Shown here piece after piece: positions 46,276-56,122 of a stretch of 64,000 bases of DNA. The DNA is from Legionella gratiana (GTDB lineage Bacteria; Pseudomonadota; Gammaproteobacteria; Legionellales; Legionellaceae), in assembly GCF_001467695.1 (NCBI RefSeq), contig NZ_LNYE01000022.1, positions 497,813-561,812 of the forward strand. The letters are read 5' to 3'. The first letter of the stretch is position 1. The number at the start of each line of letters is the position of its first letter. Below the pieces are notes generated by a model. It saw only the letters and a program-made list of their open reading frames with translations, searched no databases and was not told where the DNA came from. The translations under genes and the position numbers were made by a program.

Positions 46276-48699
46276 ATGAAAGAAAAAATCGTTTTAAAAA
46301 AAACAGTTCTATATAATCTGGTTGTTATTTTTTTCTATATTTTAAGTGGTTTTTTAGGACTAATGCTTGCCGTACCTCCAGGTTATGCAACCACAATTTG
46401 GGCATCATCGGGAATTGCGCTTGGTTCTGTGCTTGTTTGGGGTTTACGAACTTTACCTGGCATTTTCATTGCTTCATTTATCCTCAATGTTTACATAACC
46501 TCTAATAATGTTGGTGAGTTATTTGATTTTTCAAGATTATTTCCCGGATTAATAACAGGAGTTGGTGCTTTACTTCAAGCATTATTTGGTTGGTGGCTTG
46601 TCAAACGTTTTGTCCGATTAAACAATCCTCTACATTTCCCTAAGGATATTCTTATTTTTGCACTTCTTACAGGTCCAGTTTCTTGTGTTGTTGCTGCAAC
46701 TATAAGTAATGTAGGCTTATATTTACTAGGAGTAATATCCTCTGAAAACATCTCATTGAGCTGGATTACCTGGTGGATAGGAGACAGTATTGGCGTGCTA
46801 ATTTTTACTCCTGTTTTTCTGATTTTATTTGCCAAGCCCAGAAAACTATGGCGAAGCAGAATAGTACCCGTCCTAGTCCCTTTATGCTTGACATTCATAA
46901 TCGTGATTATTGGTCATATATTTTATAGACACACAGAATTCAAACAAGTTCAATCAAAATTCGCTAAAGTAACTCAATATAAATTTAACCTGCTAACCGA
47001 AAAACTTAAATTAACAAAAGAAATTGCTCATACAATTTCTCTTTTTCTTGCTACAACACCTATCATAAATAAAGAAAATTTTCAATACCAAGGAACTTTA
47101 TTGTTACAAAAAAACTCAATCATTCAATCCATACAGTGGGTGCCTAAAGTAATCAATAAAGAGGATTTTGAAAAAAAATATAATCTTGAAATTTTGGAGC
47201 AAAATTCTAAAAATTATTCATCTTCAAAGACAAAATCGGTGTACTACCCTATTCTTTTTACCGTTTCAAAAGATCACAATACTTTTCCTAATGGTTATGA
47301 TTTATCATCAAATCCCAATCTCATTAATAGATTAAGCGATGCACCTTTACTCTTAGGGAGTGATGGAAAAATTGACAAGATGCTCGTTATTTCCAGAGTC
47401 TATCGATCGAATCAGCTTGCAGGATTTACTATTTTGCAAATTAATTTTATTAAGTTATTCAATCAAGTCTTTGATAATTTTTTAAATTACTCAAACCTCA
47501 CGATCCAGGTAAATTCACCTGATTTAAATTTCCCTATTTTTGAGGTTTATGATAAAAAATTACAATACAATCCTGCCGAATTATTTAATATTCATTACAC
47601 AAAATATCTTGCAGATTTAACATGGAATATTACTGCTACTTTATCCCCGTATTTTGTTTTTAACCAATATCCCTGGCATGTATGGTTAGCCTTAACAACA
47701 ACTCTATTTTTTTGTGTTTTGATGAATATCATTTTATTTATTCTCTACGGTCAGCGCTATTTAATCCAATATCTTGCCGATTCAAAAACGGTACAACTAA
47801 AAACAGAAAAAGCAAAAAATTTATTGCTATTAAATGCTGCAGGTGAAGGCATATTCCGGATAGATGTCAATCATAAAATCACGTTTATTAATCCAGCCGC
47901 GCAAAAATTACTAGGCTACTCAAGTAACGAATTAAAAAATGAATCCATAATTAGAATTCTGTACGAGAAAATAACCTCTCTTAATCAAATTGAAAGCTCA
48001 TTAATTTATAAAGCCATCCAAAAGAAAACGATAATTAGAGCAAAAGAAGCTGTATTCTGGAAAAAAGATCATAGTTCCTTATCAGTGGACTATACCTGTA
48101 TCCCTATCATTATAAATCACAAAGTTATAGGAGCCGCCATTATTTTTAGTGATATTACTGAAAGACTGGATAATGAGAAAAAGCTAATAAAAATGGCTCA
48201 TTATGATCCTTTAACCAAATTACCCAATCGACAGAGTTTTTTTGATTACCTAGAACATGCCTTAGGCCGAGCCCGAAGGAACAAAACTCAATTAGGCTTA
48301 TGTTTTATTGATATTGATAATTTTAAAGTAATTAACGATACTTTTGGACATGTCTATGGAGATAAATTATTAATGATCTTCCCCGAAATTATAACTCCTT
48401 ATTTACGGGGAATTGATTATTTTGCACGAATAGGAGGAGATGAGTTTGGCTTGATTTTTGAACAAATTTATCAAGATAAAGATTTAATTAAAATCTTCGA
48501 ACGCATTTTATCCGCTTTTCATAATCCGATTCAAATAGATGATCAATTCATCAAAACATCCATCAGTATTGGAGTCGCAATGTTTCCTAAACATGGTTCA
48601 GATATACAAACTCTTTTTATGAATGCTGATATTGCCATGTATCATGCAAAAGCAAAAGGCAAAGCAACCTACTCTTTTTTTAAGCGAAATAGTCACTAA
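46276..48699 (+). CDS. Membrane diguanylate cyclase MASE1-CHASE-PAS-GGDEF
   Basis: 807 residues. Residues 10-220 form a MASE1 sensor with about eight membrane helices. Residues 225-470 are a periplasmic CHASE domain (IIQSIQWVPKVINKEDFEKK, TFPNGYDLSSNP) closed by a transmembrane helix near 475-500. Residues 515-635 are a PAS domain (GEGIFRIDVNHKITFINPAA, IIFSDITERL). Residues 640-805 are GGDEF with ARIGGDEFGLIF and an RGID inhibitory site five residues before. It should make cyclic di-GMP in response to an external ligand. The multicopper oxidase gene follows after 11 nt. Confidence 0.94.
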   Translation: MKEKIVLKKTVLYNLVVIFFYILSGFLGLMLAVPPGYATTIWASSGIALGSVLVWGLRTLPGIFIASFILNVYITSNNVGELFDFSRLFPGLITGVGALLQALFGWWLVKRFVRLNNPLHFPKDILIFALLTGPVSCVVAATISNVGLYLLGVISSENISLSWITWWIGDSIGVLIFTPVFLILFAKPRKLWRSRIVPVLVPLCLTFIIVIIGHIFYRHTEFKQVQSKFAKVTQYKFNLLTEKLKLTKEIAHTISLFLATTPIINKENFQYQGTLLLQKNSIIQSIQWVPKVINKEDFEKKYNLEILEQNSKNYSSSKTKSVYYPILFTVSKDHNTFPNGYDLSSNPNLINRLSDAPLLLGSDGKIDKMLVISRVYRSNQLAGFTILQINFIKLFNQVFDNFLNYSNLTIQVNSPDLNFPIFEVYDKKLQYNPAELFNIHYTKYLADLTWNITATLSPYFVFNQYPWHVWLALTTTLFFCVLMNIILFILYGQRYLIQYLADSKTVQLKTEKAKNLLLLNAAGEGIFRIDVNHKITFINPAAQKLLGYSSNELKNESIIRILYEKITSLNQIESSLIYKAIQKKTIIRAKEAVFWKKDHSSLSVDYTCIPIIINHKVIGAAIIFSDITERLDNEKKLIKMAHYDPLTKLPNRQSFFDYLEHALGRARRNKTQLGLCFIDIDNFKVINDTFGHVYGDKLLMIFPEIITPYLRGIDYFARIGGDEFGLIFEQIYQDKDLIKIFERILSAFHNPIQIDDQFIKTSISIGVAMFPKHGSDIQTLFMNADIAMYHAKAKGKATYSFFKRNSH

Positions 48700-48710
48700 C
48701 AAGGATTGCA

Positions 48711-50198
48711 ATGATTAAGATAAATACAGCAAGAATTAGGTTTTTTCTTTGTAATACAGTATCTTGTATTTCCTTAATAGCTTTAGCCTTTAATTGCACC
48801 TATGCTGCAGATACCGAGGAAAAGAAAACTATTATCACGGTTATAGGGAAAGAGTTTCAGGTAGATGGAAAGAGAAAAAAAACAAAAGAATTTCAATTAA
48901 TATTTACTCACCCTGATGGCAGCAAAGACAGTAAAGGCTATTTTGGTAATAAAGGAGATATGTTTAATGTTATGGTTGAAAACAAAACCTCTGTACCAAT
49001 TACAATTCACTGGCATGGATTGATTGTTCCCAATAATCAGGATGGCGTACCAGAGGTTACACAAGTTCTGATACAACCCGGTCAAAATAAACATTTTAAT
49101 TATAAATTAATGCAATCAGGTACTTACTGGATGCATTCTCATCAAAAATTTCAAGAACAAAATCAATTGTCAGCACCATTAATTATTTATGATAAAGAGG
49201 ATAAATACAACGGATTGCAGGAGGTGATTATGTTTCTCGAAGATTTTACTTATAATGATCCCCAGACATTATTTGACAATTTGAGAAATGCCAAAATGGC
49301 GATGAGCAACAAGGTAAGTGGAGATGATTTAAATGATATTGATTATGATGCATTCTTAACAAACAAAAAAACATTAAATGCTGCAGATGTTATTCCAGTT
49401 CAGTCAGCAAAAAAAGTCAGAATTCGAATTATAAATGCTTCTTCTGCGACTAATTTTACAATTGATACGGGTAAGCTGAAAGCAGCATTAATCGCTGTAG
49501 ACGGTGAGAATGTAGTGCATCCTGTGCATGGCAATTCGTTCCCTATAGGTATTGCTAATCGCATCGATTTAATCATGGATATCCCGGAGTCAGGTGGGGT
49601 TTTCCCTATCAAAGCTCTAGCTGAAGGAACTGATAAGCAAACAGGTTTATTCCTCAAGGCTGGTGATGTTAAAATACCCCAACTCGCCACTAACTCCGGT
49701 AAAAAAATGGGCCGAGTTGATTACTATGCTTTAGAAAAAAAATTAACAGGGATGAATTCACTCCCAAATAAAAGAATAGATAAGCATTTACATTATGTTC
49801 TTGGCGGTAAAATGCAAGGATATATCTGGACTATAAATAATCAAAGCTGGCCAGATATTACTCCTAGCGTAATTAATTTTGGTGACCGAGTGGAAATCAC
49901 TTTTGAAAATAAAACTCCAATGTCTCATCCTATGCATTTTCATGGGCATATATTTCAAGTAACTGAAATCAATGGCCAACCATTTAAAGGAGCAATGAGA
50001 GATACAATATTGGTACAACCTTTTTCTATTGTAAAAGTCGAGTTCGATGCGTTAAATCCTGGAGTATGGGTTAATCATTGTCACAACCTCTATCATTTAA
50101 ATGCAGGGATGTTGACAACAATAGAATATGAGCACTATCCGAAGCCAGATTTTTATTTACAAACAATTAGACAAGAACAAAGTAAAAAACGAGATTAA
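48711..50198 (+). CDS. Multicopper oxidase, exported
   Basis: 495 residues with a Sec signal peptide (to about residue 34, TYAAD). All copper ligands are present: HWHG and MHSH in the first domain, then HPMHFHGH and HCHNLYHLNAGM at the C-terminus, covering type 1, 2 and 3 centres. Three cupredoxin domains are expected. Family members oxidise Cu(I), Fe(II) or phenols in the periplasm. Legionella pneumophila has a secreted relative, McoL, needed for aerobic iron handling. AAGGA lies 6 nt before the start, 11 nt after the diguanylate cyclase gene, so the two are probably co-transcribed. Confidence 0.94.
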   Translation: MIKINTARIRFFLCNTVSCISLIALAFNCTYAADTEEKKTIITVIGKEFQVDGKRKKTKEFQLIFTHPDGSKDSKGYFGNKGDMFNVMVENKTSVPITIHWHGLIVPNNQDGVPEVTQVLIQPGQNKHFNYKLMQSGTYWMHSHQKFQEQNQLSAPLIIYDKEDKYNGLQEVIMFLEDFTYNDPQTLFDNLRNAKMAMSNKVSGDDLNDIDYDAFLTNKKTLNAADVIPVQSAKKVRIRIINASSATNFTIDTGKLKAALIAVDGENVVHPVHGNSFPIGIANRIDLIMDIPESGGVFPIKALAEGTDKQTGLFLKAGDVKIPQLATNSGKKMGRVDYYALEKKLTGMNSLPNKRIDKHLHYVLGGKMQGYIWTINNQSWPDITPSVINFGDRVEITFENKTPMSHPMHFHGHIFQVTEINGQPFKGAMRDTILVQPFSIVKVEFDALNPGVWVNHCHNLYHLNAGMLTTIEYEHYPKPDFYLQTIRQEQSKKRD

Positions 50199-50314
50199 CA
50201 GTAAAAATAAGATCAGATTAATTTTTAATTTCCATTATTTTTACAAACTGAACTATTTTTACATGAAATAAAATTTATGATAGCGTCAGATGACGTGCTA
50301 ATAAATTCATTAGA

Positions 50315-50338
50315 GGAGACGAAACTGTACGCGTCTCC
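50315..50338. terminator. Hairpin between convergent genes
   Basis: A 7-bp stem GGAGACG / CGTCTCC with a 10-nt loop, lying between the ends of the multicopper oxidase gene and the convergent 141-aa gene. The T tract is poor on both strands. Confidence 0.45.
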
Positions 50339-50361
50339 ACCGTTAGATTGCTTGAACACGC

Positions 50362-50787
50362 TCATGGGGTTGCTACGGCTTCAAACGCAGCAGCTTCGCT
50401 TGTTTGATAAAAGGGATTTATCACTTCGCTGCGCTCACTTCCTGAGAGCTTAATGCAACTGAGAATGTCTTGGGGCATAAAATGTAACGCCATCAAATGA
50501 CCTTTACCAATGCTTTTGCTCTGGTTAAGCGTTGCCATTTGTGTCGCATTAAGCATTACCTTATAACAAGAGATTGTTGTCCTTCCTGCCTCCAGCGCTT
50601 CCTGTGCAAACAGAGCATCAGTGGAGGTATAGAACATCCGGGACACCAAGGGATTTCTTGCATAGTTCCATGCGCTTACCTGTTTCATATTGCCCATTAT
50701 TTCAACAATTGGAATATAATAGACTTTCAGATCATTTCTTTTGGTTGGAGAAGTTTCCTTTTGCATAAAAAAAGTTGTTTGTACCAT
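50362..50787 (-). CDS. Hypothetical protein (141 aa)
   Basis: Not recognised. 141 residues with no signal peptide or membrane helix. GGGAG 9 nt upstream of the ATG supports the start. The N-terminal half is beta-rich (NDLKVYYIPIVEIMG) and the C-terminal half helical. It is separated from the next, divergent gene by a copy of a small inverted-repeat element. Confidence 0.6.
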   Translation of the reverse strand: MVQTTFFMQKETSPTKRNDLKVYYIPIVEIMGNMKQVSAWNYARNPLVSRMFYTSTDALFAQEALEAGRTTISCYKVMLNATQMATLNQSKSIGKGHLMALHFMPQDILSCIKLSGSERSEVINPFYQTSEAAAFEAVATP

Positions 50788-50816
50788 TTATTATTCTCCC
50801 TATGTTTATCCATTTA

Positions 50817-50900
50817 TTAATTAACGTGAGTTCGACAGCTTCCCACTTCACTAAGAACAAGCTTTATCTGTATCTTTTATGTCAAGTTCACGTTAATTAA
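50817..50900. repeat. Inverted-repeat element, copy A
   Basis: An 84-bp element with 20-bp terminal inverted repeats (17 of 20 match), left arm beginning TTAATTAACGTGAGTTCGAC. It lies between divergent genes. Its arms share the TTAACGTGAG core with copies B (52342-52439) and C (58328-58400). Confidence 0.7.
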
Positions 50901-50990
50901 CTACTTTTATACGCCAATTATGGTTTATTAATAAAGTCTTAATTCTTATATCATATAATTTGAACATCAACCACTCACTTTTGATGATTT

Positions 50991-52181
50991 ATGAACGAAC
51001 TTGTCAGTGCAATTACAAAAGCGAATGCAAAATTAGCTCTCTTTAAAGAACATGCTCGTAAAGAAAGCATGAAATGGTTTCATGATGATTCACGTTATCA
51101 GTTTATTAGCGACATCGAAAAAGGATTAGCACTACATGATCATATGACCATTAGTGAGTTAGAGAAGGCCATTCGTTTTATAGAGGAAATGAAGATCTAT
51201 ACCGAAAATAAAAAAACAGAGAGTTTCAAAAATGTACTTTCTCAAGATTTTCATTATCGAACTCTAGCTTCTTTTGATATTGATAAGTTTACAACTAGAG
51301 AAAAAAGACCTCAAAAACTAGAGCCAAACGTGCTTCTTAGTAAAAAAAGCTCTTTATGTGGTTTTCTTACTGAAATCCATAGTACACTCATTGGTCACTA
51401 TGAACTCTCTAAAGCTCATGCGGAAGGACATATTCCTGTAAGCAAGATCCACTACACCTCTGATTTAATAAAACAGACACAAATGGCACAGGATCTTGAA
51501 AATACAACAAAGAATGCTAAAACCATTGATGACTCAACGTCGGTTATGGATATTCGCCGTGGAGGAACTACCTTTTATGGAGTAAAAATAGACACAGGAA
51601 AAAACGATGTCTATGCTCTCTCTACCATCGAAAATTTTGCGGGTGATAAAATTGATGTCCTTGGATCCAAAGCCAATAAAATTTTTCATTTTGGTGGTCA
51701 AGTACTGCAAGGGATAATTTTAGATGAATTTGAAAACTCGATGGAATTGATCGATAACGATCAACATTTGACTGAGGGCTTAAAACCCACGCTTACGCGC
51801 GGAAGTGTCAATTGGTCGAAAAATCCAGAAACAGGTCAAATTTATGCAACAGTAGAATTGAAAATCCTTGCATGTGCTTTTATTGATCCTATCGATACAA
51901 GTAAAATGCCGAAACATTTTGCAATAAGAAGCGATGGCACCACTTTAGACACAATTGATGAAAACATACTTCCGCAGCTCAATAAAGTAGCTGCTCAGGA
52001 TGAGAATGATATTGTACCTATTTGTACTTTTAAAGCCAAATTGGATCTGACCCTAGATGAAAATACTCAGGAGCATTATTTAAAAATGAATGAGTTCGTT
52101 GTGAAAATAAATACCCCTGAGATGATTTCTCGTAAAGATCCTAATCACCAACCACAAGTTAGCTGCTATTACGATATTTAA
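50991..52181 (+). CDS. Hypothetical protein (396 aa), effector candidate
   Basis: Not recognised. 396 residues, without signal peptide or membrane helix. The first ~150 residues are helical and charged (ITKANAKLALFKEHARKES). The rest is mixed, with strands around STSVMDIRRGGTTFYGVKID and a likely globular C-terminal domain. It is flanked on both sides by inverted-repeat elements (copies A and B), typical of an accessory insertion. Function unknown. Confidence 0.6.
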   Translation: MNELVSAITKANAKLALFKEHARKESMKWFHDDSRYQFISDIEKGLALHDHMTISELEKAIRFIEEMKIYTENKKTESFKNVLSQDFHYRTLASFDIDKFTTREKRPQKLEPNVLLSKKSSLCGFLTEIHSTLIGHYELSKAHAEGHIPVSKIHYTSDLIKQTQMAQDLENTTKNAKTIDDSTSVMDIRRGGTTFYGVKIDTGKNDVYALSTIENFAGDKIDVLGSKANKIFHFGGQVLQGIILDEFENSMELIDNDQHLTEGLKPTLTRGSVNWSKNPETGQIYATVELKILACAFIDPIDTSKMPKHFAIRSDGTTLDTIDENILPQLNKVAAQDENDIVPICTFKAKLDLTLDENTQEHYLKMNEFVVKINTPEMISRKDPNHQPQVSCYYDI

Positions 52182-52341
52182 ATCACCACTACAGATACTA
52201 TTACTCCGATCTCATTGGCTCAAAATATTAATCTATATGAGTGTATTTGTATTGTCTGGAAAATTGCTCATAACATTTGCTCTAATCCACGATTTCAATT
52301 CAATTGTGCCGACTTCTGATACCAAGTTTATTTCTTCTGAA

Positions 52342-52439
52342 TTAACATGAGTTTCGGATAAAGAACGTCGTTTTATTTTGAATAGTCCGGGCTGAGGCGA
52401 CTGGATCTAAATAGATTCTTTATCCGAAACTCACCTTAA
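52342..52439. repeat. Inverted-repeat element, copy B
   Basis: A 98-bp element with 24-bp terminal inverted repeats (22 of 24 match), left arm TTAACATGAGTTTCGGATAA and the reverse complement at the right end. The centre includes CCGGGCTGAGG, also seen in copies C and D. It lies in the 350-nt gap 52182-52533, otherwise empty. Confidence 0.75.
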
Positions 52440-52533
52440 TTTAATTTAATTTGATTTGATCTGCTGGAACACATTTTTAAAACAAAACTAGTTAGTAAGC
52501 AAATGAGAATTCAAATCGAATTAATTTTATCGA

Positions 52534-53313
52534 TTACGGAGCCCTTTGAGTGAACATCTTTAAAGCCTCTTCACCTTTCGTCAACATGGTCTGGTATATT
52601 TGCTTGAATTTATTAGTAGGTAAGCAGGGTTGCATTTCCGTCTTCTGCTCCGGCTCTTTATCAATACAATACTCTAGTTCGTCGCCTTGTAGTTGCTCCC
52701 ATTTCATCCGAAAATCCATTTTTTTCTCTTCCATAGCTCTTAAAAAATCACACGAACCTTTTGGAGGAGCAACCAAGCTTGGCGCAGGAGCTTTGATATC
52801 ATTCAACATTCTCACTGTTTCCGCGAAGGTCTTCAGAGGTTTCAGAGATTGCGGTGCAGGATCTGCTTGAAGTGTTGGCTTAATTTGTATCTCAACTGGT
52901 GACTCATATAACGCATTCCATGCTTTTTTTATCCCATTTATTAACTTAGGACCAACTGCCGCAAGACTACTACTAGCGATGAACCCACCAACTGCAGATA
53001 CAGCAGCAACTACACCAACTTGCGCTATTAAGTTAGCCCCAGCTAGAGCACCAAGAGTAAGACCATAGGCACCGAAACTCAGAATAGCTGCTGCAACAGC
53101 CGGCCAAGCAAAAAAGGCAACTGCACCTAACATACCAGCAGCCAACACAGTAGCACCTAAGGCAATAATCGCAGTTTTATGTTTTTTGATAAAAGATTCT
53201 TTCGATTTTTTTATCACAAATGTAAGCACTTGAGGCTCTATCTCTTGGCTTATTCGTGAATCTAATGGTGGCGGTACTATTACTTCATTATTGCTTTTGT
53301 TTTGAATTGGCAT
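52534..53313 (-). CDS. Gly/Ala-rich membrane-hairpin protein, effector candidate
   Basis: Not recognised. 259 residues; GGAG 6 nt before the ATG supports the start. A short polar N-terminus (~45 residues) is followed by two or three hydrophobic, Ala/Gly-rich segments (about 46-125), such as GMLGAVAFFAWPAVAAAILS. After that comes a polar, Pro-rich C-terminal half. The pattern of a long membrane hairpin resembles that of the GTPase at 12413, with no sequence similarity. Possibly inserts into a host membrane; inference only. Confidence 0.6.
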   Translation of the reverse strand: MPIQNKSNNEVIVPPPLDSRISQEIEPQVLTFVIKKSKESFIKKHKTAIIALGATVLAAGMLGAVAFFAWPAVAAAILSFGAYGLTLGALAGANLIAQVGVVAAVSAVGGFIASSSLAAVGPKLINGIKKAWNALYESPVEIQIKPTLQADPAPQSLKPLKTFAETVRMLNDIKAPAPSLVAPPKGSCDFLRAMEEKKMDFRMKWEQLQGDELEYCIDKEPEQKTEMQPCLPTNKFKQIYQTMLTKGEEALKMFTQRAP

Positions 53314-53461
53314 GTTTTACTCCAAATATGTCCTAGCGAAAGGCCTGATTAATTATTAAAATAAAAGCATTTTCCAAAAAAATTACCAATGGATTAATTT
53401 TATGTGTCATATCAATCATTCTTATAATTTATTATTTTCAATGAGTTGACACTCATTTAAT

Positions 53462-53516
53462 AGGAGTTTGGGATAAGGATTTTATTAAACCCAGTGGATA
53501 TCGGGCTGTGGAATCA
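53462..53516 (+). repeat. Degenerate single-arm copy D of the inverted-repeat element
   Basis: The stretch begins AGGAGTTTGGGATAAGG and contains ATCGGGCTGTGG, matching the left half and centre of copy B. The right arm is missing. It lies in the 340-nt gap 53314-53655, in which I see nothing else. Confidence 0.4.
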
Positions 53517-53655
53517 AATCTTAAAACACTAATGATTGAAGATATTGGCTATTATTTCTATTGCACATCAAAGCAGATAGCCTGGTATTTTTGACTTTTT
53601 TATAGTGTGCTAACACTATAATTCAACATAGAGTCTGCTTGTGAGTTTTCTTATT

Positions 53656-54561
53656 TTATTTTTCCCTATAAGCTCGCTTGAGAGCCGCTATATCAAATTT
53701 CTTCATCAGTAAAAATGTTTGCGTTACGCGGTCAATTTGTTCACGGGTGCCATGTTTCATTATTTCTCCTAAAGCAGTGGGAACAATCTGCCATGAAAGA
53801 CCATATTTGTCCTTGAGCCAACCGCACTGCTCCGCTTCTGGCACCGCAGAGAGCTTTTCCCAATAATAATCAATTTCTTCCTGAGTTTCGCAATTTACCA
53901 TGAATGATATAGCTTCATTAAAAGCAAAATCATGATTTAGAGCACTCTCCATTGCAGCGAACCATTTGCCTGAAAGTATGAAATTAGCAAATGCAATTGT
54001 TCCTTCTTTTTCCGGATCATGCCTCGAATCATGATAAGTGACATTATTCCATCTTGAGTTTTTAAATATCGACATATAGAAATTGATAGCTTCCTCTGCC
54101 TTACCGCATACATTGCCAACGAACAGCAGCGCTGGAATGATAGGTGGCCGTTCTTCGCTTCTGATATCCGAAAGAATGAGTTGCCATGAAAGACCGTATT
54201 TGTCCTGAACCCAACCATAGTGTTTACTGAAAGGATACTCTTGAAGCGGCATGAGCGCCGTACCCTTGCTGAGCAACTTATTCCATAAACTATCGAGTTT
54301 TTCTCTGGCATCCTTTCTCTCTGCTAGATTGAAATTTACGAGAAACGAAACTGAGGGATTAAATTTAAAAAGAGGTCCTGCGCTGATCGCCATAAAAGAT
54401 TGGCTTGAAAGCTCAAAAGAAACAACGTCACAATCTCCCGATGGTGTGTCGTGAAGTGTGGTAATATTCATAATTTTTGAGTTAGGAAACAAAGAAATAT
54501 AAAATTCGACAGCTTCCCTGGCTTCCTTATCGAACCATATATGCGGTGTTATCTTATCCAT
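53656..54561 (-). CDS. Tandem PhnB/glyoxalase-like (VOC) protein
   Basis: 301 residues from ATG 54561 (GGGAGG 6 nt upstream; TTG 54579 is unlikely). Two copies of the PhnB-like vicinal-oxygen-chelate domain, historically annotated 3-demethylubiquinone methyltransferase. Each begins with a TPHIWFDKEAREAVEFYISL- or PALLFVGNVCGKAEEAINFY-type segment and ends with GWVQDKYGLSWQL / GWLKDKYGLSWQI. The family is usually metal-binding, but no methyl transfer is expected. Function unknown. Confidence 0.9.
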   Translation of the reverse strand: MDKITPHIWFDKEAREAVEFYISLFPNSKIMNITTLHDTPSGDCDVVSFELSSQSFMAISAGPLFKFNPSVSFLVNFNLAERKDAREKLDSLWNKLLSKGTALMPLQEYPFSKHYGWVQDKYGLSWQLILSDIRSEERPPIIPALLFVGNVCGKAEEAINFYMSIFKNSRWNNVTYHDSRHDPEKEGTIAFANFILSGKWFAAMESALNHDFAFNEAISFMVNCETQEEIDYYWEKLSAVPEAEQCGWLKDKYGLSWQIVPTALGEIMKHGTREQIDRVTQTFLLMKKFDIAALKRAYREK

Positions 54562-54752
54562 GTACTGCCTCCCTTCCAATTTTTTGCTTCAGGCGCTTAA
54601 TTAATCCCTCTAACTTCAGCAACCTCAATTTAGCATCTCCTTAATAATTTGTCCCGACTCTGAATAAATCATCCCGAACTATCCTTAAGTTGTGATGTTT
54701 TTTGATGTCGACGAAGTACCGATCAAATCCAATGTTTGATTCAGCTCTTGAA

Positions 54753-55145
54753 CTACTTAGGCGACTCTACCATCGATTTATTTATTTCCACAGAATCTTG
54801 AATAAGTAATCGAAGCGTTTGCACACTTAATTGCATAGCCACCTTATGATTTCCTTTCGTTGTTTCTGCTTCTTGACGAGCCCTGATTGCCTTTTCTACT
54901 CCTTGTAATAACTCAGTATTACAATCTTCTTCACCTAACAGCAGTTTTATGGAAAAAACATTTCTTACTACTGATTCTATAGGAGAAGTTTCTATATAGT
55001 GACTTAGAATACCTATAGCAATTTCTGTTGGCTCAAGATTACCTCGAAATCGTTCCTCTTTTAAGCAATCTAGTCCACCACCACATCTCTTTGTCAACAA
55101 CTGAAATAATTCTGGAATCCCAGGAAATTCTTTTTTCGCTCTCAT
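54753..55145 (-). CDS. Hypothetical helical protein (130 aa)
   Basis: Not recognised. About 130 residues from ATG 55145 (GGTGG upstream is weak; TTG or GTG starts further out are possible). All-helical and charged, with CGGGLDCLKEERFRGN near the N-terminus and a polar Glu-containing end (DSVEINKSMVESPK). It lies between the VOC gene and a transposase fragment. Confidence 0.5.
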   Translation of the reverse strand: MRAKKEFPGIPELFQLLTKRCGGGLDCLKEERFRGNLEPTEIAIGILSHYIETSPIESVVRNVFSIKLLLGEEDCNTELLQGVEKAIRARQEAETTKGNHKVAMQLSVQTLRLLIQDSVEINKSMVESPK

Positions 55146-55303
55146 AGTAACACCACCACTCAAATTAACCAATTATTAAACTAACTGCACATAATTAGTA
55201 TAATATAATTTTGAATAGTGATTTTTAGTAGTTTGTAGAAGAAAGAGCAAATCGGTGGATAGGGTAATTCTTATTTATAAGATTTGATCAATTTGATCAA
55301 TAA

Positions 55304-55924
55304 TTAAAACCCTTGGATTCGTGACTTCTTGGCAGTGAAGAGTTTCTTTTTGTTGATATAGGTTAGCGATCCTTCTTTGATCCTAATATAGAATGGAATC
55401 TTTTTTTTATTGAGCCAGTTAAATAACCCGCCGCTACCAAATTCCCGATCTGCTAATAAGCCTAATATCTGAGTTGTACCAAAGCTTTTTAAGTATCGAT
55501 TAATCAATGCTTTTTGTTCTTTAATGTTAGAGTTTCCTGCTTTAGGTAGACACGTCCAGAATAAAGGGATTGCAATGCCCTCATAGGCTACACCCAGCAT
55601 AAAAATATTAATTTTTTGCTTCCCCCAATACCAATTGGTTCGATCCATAGTGAGGTATACTTTTTGGGTATCAGAAAAAAATAATCGAAAAATAAATCGA
55701 GCTATTAGCGTGTAATCTATTTTAAATGATGCAAAAAACCTTTGTAGCCTTTTGTAACGCGACTCTTTCTCTGCTTTAGAAGCAAACGCTACTGCTAGTT
55801 CACTTAAATTAACCGTACGAACAGCGAATAGAGCCATCAACATTCGTACTAAACAATCCAACCGAGCCTTGTTCCAAGTAAGATTTTCACCTAATATTCG
55901 CTTTAACTCGCTGATTTTATCCAT
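55304..55924 (-). mobile_element. Truncated IS4-type transposase
   Basis: 206 residues of an IS4-family transposase with intact N-terminus (KISELKRILGENLTWNKARL). The first two DDE residues are present (TMDRTNWYWG and LLADREFG). The frame stops shortly after, before the catalytic Glu region, whereas full proteins have about 330-370 residues. No matching right-hand end of the IS was found, so it is a dead remnant. The element's inverted repeats cannot be fixed; the 5' flank at 55990-56035 may contain one. Confidence 0.8.
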
Positions 55925-56122
55925 ATAATCCTCTTTTTTGGCGAAAAGAATTATATGAAATGTTTTAAAAATCAGCGAGTTATTTCTTATTTGGGCATCA
56001 TTCCTGTAAAAATTGTCCTGTGCAGAGGCGTGACTTCATACCCAATATTTTCTTAATAAAACCTTAAGCTTTTACTTTTATACTGGCGACGAAATTTGTT
56101 TACTTATAATAAGGAGATAAAA

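Noticed and set aside
50497-50820. Plus-strand frames overlapping the 141-aa minus-strand gene
   Set aside because: The minus-strand gene has a good GGGAG and start; the plus frames are Cys/His/Leu-rich antisense.
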